Source: Jiella mangrovi (GTDB taxonomy: Bacteria > Pseudomonadota > Alphaproteobacteria > Rhizobiales > Rhizobiaceae). From it: DNA of 64,000 nt. The number at the start of each line of letters is the position of its first letter. The stretch's first letter is position 1. Position numbers and translations under genes: made by a program. The stretch lies in contig NZ_JAGJCF010000005.1 of NCBI RefSeq assembly GCF_017815135.1, positions 248,001 to 312,000 of the forward strand, read 5' to 3'. The notes under the pieces are model-generated. The model worked only from the letters and a program-made list of their open reading frames with translations. It did not search any database and was not told where the DNA came from. This document shows, one piece after another, positions 28,247 to 37,384 of the stretch.

Positions 28247-28414
28247 TCAGTTGTTCGGCCCGTCGATCCGCGAGGGCGTGATTGGGTCGGACGCTGGAAA
28301 GCTCTCGTCGAGTGCCTCGTCGAGTTCAGCTTCCTCGTGGCGCGTCCGGTCGATCTCGGCCTGGTCCTGGTGTTTCTCGTCTCTTTCGATTTCCCGCTGT
28401 TTGTCGTCGGCCAT
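28247..28414 (-). CDS. Small acidic conserved protein with a DESFPASDP motif
   Basis: 55 aa, highly charged (MADDKQREIERDEKHQDQAE...), ending in LDEALDESFPASDPITPSR. The DESFPASDP tail recurs in many small rhizobial proteins of unknown function, as far as I recall. The first half is predicted helical. An AGGTG ribosome site precedes the ATG at 28414. Too little can be seen to assign a role. Confidence 0.6.
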   Translation of the reverse strand: MADDKQREIERDEKHQDQAEIDRTRHEEAELDEALDESFPASDPITPSRIDGPNN

Positions 28415-28449
28415 GGCACACCTCGTCGTCTCTGTGTTCGCGCCAGAGC

Positions 28450-28546
28450 AGCATGAGATCATGTTCGATCGCAACCGGCTCCAGCTCTTCGTCTTCGCAG
28501 GGTCTCGTCGGGAAAACCGGTTTTCAGCTTTCCCGATCATCCTCTT
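28450..28546. repeat. Diverged GATCATGTTCGATC...GGTTTTC palindromic element
   Basis: The spacer holds GAGATCATGTTCGATCGCAA on the left and, on the right, a perfect 14-bp palindrome GAAAACCGGTTTTC (28512-28525) followed by TTTCCCGATCAT. This resembles the GATCATG/AAACCGGTTT repeats common in rhizobial genomes. It lies between ghrA and the small acidic protein gene. Confidence 0.55.
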
Positions 28547-28592
28547 AACGAACGCGGAGTGCGAAGGTTTCCGGCGAACGGGCCGATGGCTT

Positions 28593-29534
28593 TCAGTAGC
28601 CCGCCTGCCGATCGACGACGTTCTGCAAGGTCTCGCCGCGTTCATGGGCCCCGATCTGACGGATGATGATCGGAGCCAGGGCGTCCGGATCGGAGAGCGC
28701 CGCGGCGTGCGGGGTGACGAAGACCTTCGGATGCGACCACAGGCGTGATTCGGCTGGCAGCGGCTCGACCGTGAAGACGTCGAGCGAGGCTTCCATCAGC
28801 CGCCCGTCGTCGAGGGCCGCGAGGATTGCGGCTTCGTCCTGAAGGGCGCCGCGCCCGGCATTGATCAGCACCGGACCGCCGAGCGGGGTGTCGCGCTTCA
28901 GCCGGGCGAGCAGGTCTCTTCCGATGATGCCGCGGGTGTCGTCCGTCAGCGGCAGGAGCACGACGATGATGTCGCTCACGGCGAGGAAATCGCCGAGGCC
29001 ATCGGCGCCAGCATAGGTCTTCACACCTGAGACGGTCTTGACGCTCCGGCTCCAACCGGCGACGTCGAAACCCATGACGCGAAGCTTTTTCGCCGCGTCG
29101 ATGCCGAGAGCGCCGAGGCCCATGATTCCGACCGTGATCTCGCGGGCGCCGGGCTGCATGCGCTCGTGCCAGATCCTCTGCGCCTGCTGCTTGCGATAGG
29201 AGCTGCCACGGCGGAAGTGATCCAGCACGCGCCAAAGGACGTATTCGCTCATCCGCTCCTTGAGGTCGTCGGCGACGATCCGCGCGATCGGAACGTCGGG
29301 CAGCTGGCGATCGGCGAGGATGTGGTCGACACCGGCGCCGATGGAGAAGATCGCCTTGAGATGGGGCAGGGTGGCCAGCAGCCCCGGCGGCTGTTTCCAG
29401 ACGACGGCGTAGTCGATCGCCTCGTCGCCGGCATCGGCCGGATCGAGGACGATCCGCCGCTCGGGCGCGGCGTCATGCAGGGCCTGCCACCAGCGCGAGG
29501 GATCGAATCCGGTGACGGAGAGGAGAATGGTCAT
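28593..29534 (-). CDS. ghrA: Glyoxylate/hydroxypyruvate reductase A (D-2-hydroxyacid dehydrogenase)
   Basis: 313-aa NAD(P)H-dependent 2-hydroxyacid dehydrogenase of the GhrA branch. The cofactor fold has VGIMGLGALGIDAAKKL. The catalytic Arg, Glu and His are in NAGRGALQ, DVFTVEPLP and TPHAAALSDP. It reduces glyoxylate or hydroxypyruvate. It is the last gene of the yej-nudix-ghrA run; its ATG overlaps the Nudix stop as ATGA (29531-29534), so translation is coupled. Confidence 0.88.
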   Translation of the reverse strand: MTILLSVTGFDPSRWWQALHDAAPERRIVLDPADAGDEAIDYAVVWKQPPGLLATLPHLKAIFSIGAGVDHILADRQLPDVPIARIVADDLKERMSEYVLWRVLDHFRRGSSYRKQQAQRIWHERMQPGAREITVGIMGLGALGIDAAKKLRVMGFDVAGWSRSVKTVSGVKTYAGADGLGDFLAVSDIIVVLLPLTDDTRGIIGRDLLARLKRDTPLGGPVLINAGRGALQDEAAILAALDDGRLMEASLDVFTVEPLPAESRLWSHPKVFVTPHAAALSDPDALAPIIIRQIGAHERGETLQNVVDRQAGY

Positions 29535-30189
29535 GCGTTGTCTTCACTGTCGAACAATGTGCCCTGAAGGGCCTTGGCACGGGCGCGTCCCTTGCGGGCG
29601 AACCAATGGGTGCAGGTGATGAGATAGCCGTTCTGGACGCGGCCATCGTCGACCGCGGCGATCAGCTCGTCGACCGGGGCGAGGATCGGCCGAATGTCCT
29701 CGTCTTCCTCGTCCTTGCCGGCGCTCTGTCCGAGCTGTCCGGCATCGACGATGGCGAGGAAGATGTGGGCGTGTTCGTCGGAAAGGCCCGGAGAGGGCAG
29801 CATCGCGAAGCAGCGCTCGATGGCGAGGGCCGGAAGGCCGGTCTCTTCCTCCAGTTCCCGGGCTGCGGCCTCGGCGATGTTCTCGCCCGGATCGACCATG
29901 CCGGCGGGAAGCTCCACCGCCGCGGCGTTCGCCGTGTCGAGGGCCGCTGCCAGCCGGAACTGCCGGATCACGACGATGGCGTCGCGCGCGGGATCATAGG
30001 GAACGATCACGGCGACGGGACCGGTGGCGAGATATTCGCGCTCCATCGGCCCGATGCGGCCGCTGCCATCGAGGGATTCATGCTCGATCGTCAGCTTCCT
30101 GAGATCGCGGAAGCCTTGATGGATCAGGCTGTCCTGAACGATCTCGAAGCCGAGCGGCTGATCGTGCAGCTGGTCGCGGTAATGTCCGC

Positions 30190-30193
<4 letters not shown>
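29531..30193 (-). CDS. Nudix hydrolase, ADP-ribose pyrophosphatase-like
   Basis: 220-aa Nudix protein. The Nudix box is complete: G98 to L120 in the pattern Gx5Ex7REUxEExGU, beginning GMVDPGENIAE. The AVELPAG strand before it and the ALDTANAAAVELPAG context resemble the NudF ADP-ribose pyrophosphatase group, but substrate assignment by sight is weak. It overlaps yejF (ATGA at 30190-30193) upstream and ghrA downstream, forming a tight operon tail. Confidence 0.85.
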
Positions 30194-31851
<1,658 letters not shown>

Positions 31852-31945
31852 GAGGTTGTCATCCTTCGGCTGTTCTGCATCGAGATCATCCGGCTCACGA
31901 TTTGAGCCGACAAGATCTGGCGATGCTTGTGGCGGTGATGCGCAA

Positions 31946-32377
31946 TCATTCGAGTCCGGTCCAATCCGAGCTCTGGCCGATTTCCAGTATCGTCAACGGT
32001 TCGGGCGTCCGGATGCGTCGATCGGACGTGAGGAAGAAATGGCATTCCGCCTCCAGCGCGGTCGCGACATGGATCGAGTCGGGCGTTCGGCTCCCGAAGT
32101 CCGCACGAATCTCCGCGCTCTTTCGCAAGATTGCACGTGTGACCGGAACGACGACGACGCCGTCACTTGTGGTCAAAAACGACTCGTAGTGCGAGATCAT
32201 CGATTGATCGTCATCCTTAATTGGGAAGACGAGTGCTTCAGCCAAAGTAAGTTCGCTTGTGACCACGACGCCTTGTCGCTCATGCAGATCGGCCAGCAAC
32301 GACCGGACTTCGTCATCGCGGTATTCCATCAGTCGGATGACGACGTTGGTGTCCAGATAGATCGCCGGCCGCGTCAT
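31946..32377 (-). CDS. PIN-domain toxin (VapC-like)
   Basis: 143-aa PIN domain RNase. The acidic residues are D9 (IYLDTNVVIRLME), E42/E47 (TSELTLAEAL), D100 (RTPDSIHVATA) and D119 (FLTSDRRIR). The TPDSIHVATALE helix is very typical of VapC-type toxins. The ATG at 32377 overlaps the stop of the upstream antitoxin as ATGA (32374-32377); an ATG at 32386 is less likely. The target RNA is unknown. It lies between yejE and yejF on the operon strand. Confidence 0.85.
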   Translation of the reverse strand: MTRPAIYLDTNVVIRLMEYRDDEVRSLLADLHERQGVVVTSELTLAEALVFPIKDDDQSMISHYESFLTTSDGVVVVPVTRAILRKSAEIRADFGSRTPDSIHVATALEAECHFFLTSDRRIRTPEPLTILEIGQSSDWTGLE

Positions 32378-32616
32378 AAGTCCCATTCGTCCCGCAGCTT
32401 GCGTATGCGGGTGACGGCTTCAGCTACGCCGGTATCCTTGTGCGCCGCGATGCCCCAATAGCGCAGATATTTGGGCAAGGCTTCGGCCGGCTCGGCATCG
32501 ACGGGTTCCTCGACGAGCGTCACCGTGACGAGCGCGTCCGGCTTGGTGTTCCCCCTCAAGTCGGCAGGCAGGCGGCTGGCGGGATAGTGCTCGACTGTCC
32601 GATCGATCTTGCCCAT
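32374..32616 (-). CDS. Probable antitoxin of the adjacent PIN toxin
   Basis: 80 aa, placed directly before the toxin with a 4-nt overlap, as antitoxins usually are. The N-terminus (MGKIDRTVEHYPASRLPADL) is not a familiar DNA-binding fold to me, and a VTVTLVEEP strand lies in the middle. The C-terminus TRIRKLRDEWDL resembles the RxLRDEWD tail of several PIN antitoxins. It starts 15 bp after the yejE stop with an AGGAAG ribosome site, so it reads as part of the yej transcript. Confidence 0.65.
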   Translation of the reverse strand: MGKIDRTVEHYPASRLPADLRGNTKPDALVTVTLVEEPVDAEPAEALPKYLRYWGIAAHKDTGVAEAVTRIRKLRDEWDL

Positions 32617-32631
32617 TGAACTTTCTTCCTC

Positions 32632-33861
32632 TCACCCGAAGCTCTTCCTCGGGTCGAAGGCGTCGCGCACCGCTTCGCCGATGAACACGAGCAAGGATAG
32701 CATCAGGGCGAGGACGAGGAAGCCGGAAAATCCGAGCCAGGGCGCCTGCAGGTTGTTCTTGCCCTGGGCGAGCAGTTCGCCGAGCGACGGCGAGCCGGGA
32801 GGCAGGCCGAGACCGAGAAAGTCGAGCGCTGTCAAGGTGGTGATCGAGCCGGACAGGATAAAGGGCAAGAAGGTCAGCGTCGCGACCATGGCGTTGGGCA
32901 GGAGGTGGCGGCGCATGATCGTCCAGTCGCCGACGCCGAGTGCCCTGGCCGCATTGACATATTCGAAGTTGCGGGCGCGCAGGAACTCGGCCCGGACCAC
33001 GCCGACGAAGGCGACCCAGGAGAACAGCATCATGATTCCGAGCAGCACCCAGAAGCCCGGTGGCAGGATGGCCGCGATGATCAGCAGGAGATACAGCACC
33101 GGGATCGACGACCAGATCTCGATGAAGCGCTGGAAGAACAGATCCACCCAGCCGCCGAAATAGCCCTGAATCGCGCCGGCGCTGACGCCGATGAGCGCCG
33201 AGCCGATCGTCAGGATCAGGCCGAACAGCACCGATATTCTGAAACCATAGATCACTCGGGCGAGAACGTCGCGCACCTGATCGTCGGTGCCGAGCCAGTT
33301 CATGTTGCCGATCGTGCAACCCGGATCGTCGACGCCCTGAGGATAACCTTGGCAGCGCTCTTCTTTCGTCAGCGTCCAGAAAGGCGGCGAGGGGGCCGGC
33401 GTCGGCGGTTCGAGGTTCTTGGTGTCGTAGGAATAGCGGATTGGCGGCCAGATCATCCAGCCATGGGCGTTGATCTCTTCCTGGTTCACCGGGTCGCGAT
33501 AGTCGGTCGTCGGCAGGAAACCGCCGAACACCTCTTCGGGATAGTCGACGAAGATCGGATAGTAGAACTCGCCCTTGTATTCGACGAGGATCGGCCGGTC
33601 GTTGGCGACGAATTCGGCGAACAGGGTGATCACGAAGAGGATGCCGAAGATCCACAGCGACCAGTAGCCACGCTTGTTGGCCTTGAAGTTCTGCCAGCGG
33701 CGCTGGTTGATCGGTGAGATCTTCGGCCGTTTGGTGAACTCGCTCTCCGGGGCCGACTGGGCGATGCCCGCCGTCTGCTCGCGGGCGATGTCGGCGGCGC
33801 GGTCGTCCGGCAGTTCGCCCTCGCGCTGTTCCTTCGTCCGGTCTCTCAGGGCGTCGTCCAT
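32632..33861 (-). CDS. yejE: Peptide ABC transporter permease YejE
   Basis: About 409-aa inner-membrane permease. The long hydrophilic N-terminus, first membrane helix (YWSLWIFGILFVITLF) and large periplasmic loop before the core (DRPILVEYKGEFYYP...) are typical of YejE. The C-terminal half has the EAA loop NAARALGVGDWTIMRRHLLPNAM that contacts the ATPase. It ends DAFDPRKSFG. The ATG at 33861 is spaced 9 nt from GGGAGG; the ATG at 33867 is too close. It is separated from yejB by a repeat-bearing spacer of 343 bp. Confidence 0.93.
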   Translation of the reverse strand: MDDALRDRTKEQREGELPDDRAADIAREQTAGIAQSAPESEFTKRPKISPINQRRWQNFKANKRGYWSLWIFGILFVITLFAEFVANDRPILVEYKGEFYYPIFVDYPEEVFGGFLPTTDYRDPVNQEEINAHGWMIWPPIRYSYDTKNLEPPTPAPSPPFWTLTKEERCQGYPQGVDDPGCTIGNMNWLGTDDQVRDVLARVIYGFRISVLFGLILTIGSALIGVSAGAIQGYFGGWVDLFFQRFIEIWSSIPVLYLLLIIAAILPPGFWVLLGIMMLFSWVAFVGVVRAEFLRARNFEYVNAARALGVGDWTIMRRHLLPNAMVATLTFLPFILSGSITTLTALDFLGLGLPPGSPSLGELLAQGKNNLQAPWLGFSGFLVLALMLSLLVFIGEAVRDAFDPRKSFG

Positions 33862-34204
33862 GGTCATCGGCCTCCCGTCATGGAGGGCTCAGAGGGGCCT
33901 TGCCGCTCTGAAAGAGGGGCGCCACGCACCGGCGCGGCGTCATCCTCGGGCTCCGTCCCGAGGATCCAGTTGCGGCGTCGAAGCGAGGAGCGGTCGGTGG
34001 ACAGAGAAAGGCCGGTTTCAACCGTCGGGACGCTGCCCTGGATTCTCGGGACGCGGCCCGAGAATGACGCCGTTTTGGCGTTTGCGGATCGTCCTGCGCC
34101 GCCCGAATGCCAATCGAGAAAGGCCGGGAGCGCCCAATCCGATCGGTGGCAGCGCGGGTTGCGGACGGAAAACGAAAAGCCGTCGGGACCGTGAACTCTC
34201 ATCG
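33862..34204. other. 343-bp spacer inside the yej operon carrying REP-like repeats
   Basis: No gene is evident. Two inverted copies of a CCTCGGG/CCCGAGG hairpin element occupy the centre (33937-34070). The rest shows GAGGGGC, CCGGTTTCAACCGTCGGGACG and similar GC-rich sequence without a recognisable promoter. The repeats could cause partial termination or RNA processing between yejB and yejE. Confidence 0.6.
33937..34070. repeat. Inverted pair of GCGTCAT(C/T)CTCGGG palindromic elements
   Basis: Left copy: perfect hairpin ATCCTCGGG/CCCGAGGAT at 33942-33965. Right copy in the other orientation: ATTCTCGGG/CCCGAGAAT at 34042-34065. Both carry the flanks GCGTCAT and ATCCAG / CTGGAT. The form matches the CGTCATTCTCGGG...CCCGAGAATCCAG elements abundant in alphaproteobacterial intergenic DNA. 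The stem pairs have changed together (C-G to T-A), which shows the hairpin is conserved. Confidence 0.75.
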
Positions 34205-35332
34205 TCACACCTCCCGCTTTTCGAAGTCGATGCGCGGATCGACCCAGGTGTACATGAGGTCCGAGATCAGCGTCGTGACGAGGCCGATCAGCGAGAAGAT
34301 GTAGAGGGTGGCGAAGACCACGGGATAGTCGCGCTTGTAGATGGAATCGAAGCCGAGATAGCCGAGCCCGTCGAGGGAGAAGATCGTCTCGATCAGGAGC
34401 GAGCCGGTGAAGAAGGCGGAGATGAAGGCGCCGGGAAAGCCGGCGATGATGATCAGCATCGCATTGCGGAAGACATGGCCGTAGAGCACCTGCCGCTCGT
34501 TCAGACCCTTGGCCCGGGCGGTGGTCACATATTGCTTGCCGATCTCGTCGAGGAAGGAGTTCTTGGTCAAAAGCGTCGTCGTGGCGAAGGCCGAGAGGAC
34601 GAGCGCCGTGAGCGGCAGGGTGAGGTGCCAGAAATAGTCCGGGATCGTGCGCGTGACGCAGGCGGCCGGCGCGAAGTTGTCCGACCAGGGCGCGCACCAG
34701 GCGCCGCTGATGCCGTCGGACAGGAGGCCGCGCAGCGGGAACCAGTCGAGGAACGAGCCGCCGGCAAACAGCACCATCAAAAGGATGGCGAAGATGAAGC
34801 CGGGGATCGCATAGGCGACGATGACGATGCCCGAGGTCCAGACATCGAAGGTCGAGCCGTCCTTCAGCGCCTTGCGGATGCCGAGCGGGATCGAGATGGC
34901 GTAGGAGATCAGCGTGATCCACAGGCCGAGCGAGATCGACACCGGCATCTTTTCGAGGATCAGATCCCAGACGCTGATCGAGCGGAAATAGCTCTCGCCG
35001 AAGTCGAAGCGGGCATAGTTCCAGATCATCAGGCCGAAGCGTTCGAGCGGCGGCTTGTCGAAGCCGAACTGTTTTTCGAGCTTCTTGATGAATTCCGGAT
35101 CGAGGCCTTGAGCGCCGCGATAGCCGGAATCCTCGGCGCCGGACGAAGAGCCGAAATCCGAGCTCGTCCCGGAGACGCGGTCGGCGGCACCGCCGGCTTC
35201 GCCGCGCAGGCCGGCGACGACCTGTTCGACCGGGCCGCCGGGCGCAAACTGCACGACGAGGAAGGAGATGGCCATGATCCCGAGGATCGTCGGGATCATC
35301 AGGAGCAGCCGGCGGATGATGTAGGCGCCCAT
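34205..35332 (-). CDS. yejB: Peptide ABC transporter permease YejB
   Basis: 375-aa inner-membrane permease starting [20 protein letters not shown], a typical DppB/YejB first helix. A periplasmic insert follows, including the [20 protein letters not shown] motif of YejB. Core helices and the EAA loop [23 protein letters not shown] come next. It ends [14 protein letters not shown]. It partners YejE to form the import channel. It lies 174 bp after the second binding-protein gene. Confidence 0.94.
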   Translation of the reverse strand: MGAYIIRRLLLMIPTILGIMAISFLVVQFAPGGPVEQVVAGLRGEAGGAADRVSGTSSDFGSSSGAEDSGYRGAQGLDPEFIKKLEKQFGFDKPPLERFGLMIWNYARFDFGESYFRSISVWDLILEKMPVSISLGLWITLISYAISIPLGIRKALKDGSTFDVWTSGIVIVAYAIPGFIFAILLMVLFAGGSFLDWFPLRGLLSDGISGAWCAPWSDNFAPAACVTRTIPDYFWHLTLPLTALVLSAFATTTLLTKNSFLDEIGKQYVTTARAKGLNERQVLYGHVFRNAMLIIIAGFPGAFISAFFTGSLLIETIFSLDGLGYLGFDSIYKRDYPVVFATLYIFSLIGLVTTLISDLMYTWVDPRIDFEKREV

Positions 35333-35506
35333 ATGGGGTTTTGCGTCTCCGGTTGGCGTCGTTCGGCCCTTCGAGGGCCGCGACGCAAAATTCGCCAGTC
35401 TTTGCCGTTGTTAACCAAAAGCGCGGCGGGGCGCAAAAGGGCTTTCGTCAGGGCGGCCACGACTTGCGGCGGCCGTCTGCGGCACACCCTTTCGAGAGAG
35501 CCTTGC

Positions 35507-37384
35507 TCAGGCCTTGCCGATCGCTTTCGCCTTGGCCTCTTCGAACCACCACAGCCGTTCGACCGGCCAGCCATAGTCGGGTTTTGGCTCCTTGAAGCCG
35601 AACATGTTCCAATAGGCGGCGCGGCGAACGTCGGTGTTGATGTTGGGCAGCCAGTCGAGCCGCCAGCGCAGAACCCGATCGAGAGCGCGCATCGCCGTGA
35701 CAAGGTCAGCACGGCTCTGTGCCGCGCCAGCCTTGTCGATCAGTGTATCGACGGCTTCGCTGGCCATGCCCGGAAAGTTGTAGCTTCCCGGCCTGTCCCT
35801 GGAGTTCGAGCCGAAGAACAAGGCCAGGCTCTCCTTCGTCGGCGTCGCGCCGAGCGAGAAGGCGGCGAGGATCATGTCGTAGTCGAAGCGGTTGACCCGT
35901 TCCTGATATTGCGCCGCGTCGACGAGGCGGATGGAGGCGTTAAGGCCGATCTTGCGCAAGGTATCGAAGAACCGCGAATAGACACGGACCTGCTCCTGGC
36001 CGGTGGTCAGGTACTCGATCCTGAAGACCTCGCCGTCGGCATTGGTCATTTTGCCGCCGCTCTGCTTCCAGCCGGCCTCGCCGAAGAGGCGGGTCGCCTC
36101 GCGCAGGATCTTGCGGTCGAGACCCGACGCATCGCTCACGGGCTGGGTCCAGACCTCGCCGAACACCTGGTCGGGAATGGCGCCTTTCAGGGGCTTAAGA
36201 AGCTGAAGTTCCGCATCCGATGGCGCTCCGGTCGCAACGAATTCCGACCCCTGGAACGGCGAATTGGAATGGATGCGCAATCCGAACAGGAGATTGGCGT
36301 TCGCCCATTCGAAATCGAAGCACATGTTGATGGCATGGCGAACCCGGCTGTCGGTGAATTGCTCACGCCGCTGGTTGAGCGCCCAGCACTGGAAGCTCGG
36401 TAGCTTCTCGTCCGGGAATTCGTGCTTGACCACGGCGCCGCGCTGGACCGCCGGAAAGTCGTATTCGGTCGCCCAGTCCTTGGTGGTGAACTCCTCGCGA
36501 AAGGTGATCAGGCCCTTCTTGAAGGCTTCCAGCGCCGGCTGGCGATCGCGGAAGAAGTCGATCCTGAGCGTCTGGAAATGGTCGAGGCCCCGATTGAAGG
36601 GCATGTCTTTCGCCCAGTAGTCCTCGCGCTTTTCGTATTCGATGAAGCGGCCGTAGTCGAAGCGGCCGATGCGGAACCCGCCGCTGCCCGGGATCACCTC
36701 GTTGCTGACGTCGGTGAGTTTCCTGTCGCCGAAAAAGGCTTTTGGAAGGATCGGCATGCCGAGCGCCGAGAGCGCGTCCTGATAGCTTTGCCGCTCGGAG
36801 AATGTCAGGCGCACGGTCGCCGGATCGACGGTGACGATTTCGTCGAGTTCGCGAAGCGTCACCTGCAGGCTTGGATGCCCGTCGGCCTTGATCGCCTCAT
36901 AGGTGAAGGCGACGTCCTCGGCCGTCACCGGCGCGCCGGTCGAAAACCGCGCCTCCGGCCGAAGCCGGAAAGTGAAGCTGCGCTTGTCGCTGGACACGGT
37001 GACGGTTTCGGCGAGCGCACAGTAGATCGAGTCGGGCTCGTCGAGAGACGACGTCACCAGCGCATCGTAGAGGCTCTCGATCCGGGGCGGGGCGTTGCCG
37101 CGCAGGACGAAGGTGTTCAGCGTGTCGAAGGTGAACGGGGATTGATTCAGCATCCAGGACGAGACGGCCATGTTGAATTGGCCACCGGCCGGTGCCTGCG
37201 GGCTTGCATAGTCGAAATGGCTGTAATCCGTGGGGTATTTCAGGTCACCGAAGGCCGACAGGCCATGCAGCGGCGTTTCGGTGGCAACCGTGGCGAAGCC
37301 TCGACGGGGCAGGGCGGCGGCCGCAACCGCCCCGAGCGTCAGCTGGCCGAAACCGCGACGGGTGAAGCGGAACGTCGTCCCCAT
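35507..37384 (-). CDS. YejA-like peptide-binding protein, second copy (Tat signal)
   Basis: 625-aa extracellular solute-binding protein of family 5. The N-terminus has a twin-arginine signal (FTRRGFGQLTLGAVAAAALP), predicting Tat export, unlike its upstream paralogue. The fold shows HGLSAFGDLKYPTDYSHFDY, GSGGFRIGRFDYGRFIEYEKREDYW and FQCWALNQRREQFTDSRVRHAI. It would deliver peptides to YejBEF. Its ATG at 37384 overlaps the stop of the first copy as TGATG, so the two binding proteins are translated together. Confidence 0.9.
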   Translation of the reverse strand: MGTTFRFTRRGFGQLTLGAVAAAALPRRGFATVATETPLHGLSAFGDLKYPTDYSHFDYASPQAPAGGQFNMAVSSWMLNQSPFTFDTLNTFVLRGNAPPRIESLYDALVTSSLDEPDSIYCALAETVTVSSDKRSFTFRLRPEARFSTGAPVTAEDVAFTYEAIKADGHPSLQVTLRELDEIVTVDPATVRLTFSERQSYQDALSALGMPILPKAFFGDRKLTDVSNEVIPGSGGFRIGRFDYGRFIEYEKREDYWAKDMPFNRGLDHFQTLRIDFFRDRQPALEAFKKGLITFREEFTTKDWATEYDFPAVQRGAVVKHEFPDEKLPSFQCWALNQRREQFTDSRVRHAINMCFDFEWANANLLFGLRIHSNSPFQGSEFVATGAPSDAELQLLKPLKGAIPDQVFGEVWTQPVSDASGLDRKILREATRLFGEAGWKQSGGKMTNADGEVFRIEYLTTGQEQVRVYSRFFDTLRKIGLNASIRLVDAAQYQERVNRFDYDMILAAFSLGATPTKESLALFFGSNSRDRPGSYNFPGMASEAVDTLIDKAGAAQSRADLVTAMRALDRVLRWRLDWLPNINTDVRRAAYWNMFGFKEPKPDYGWPVERLWWFEEAKAKAIGKA

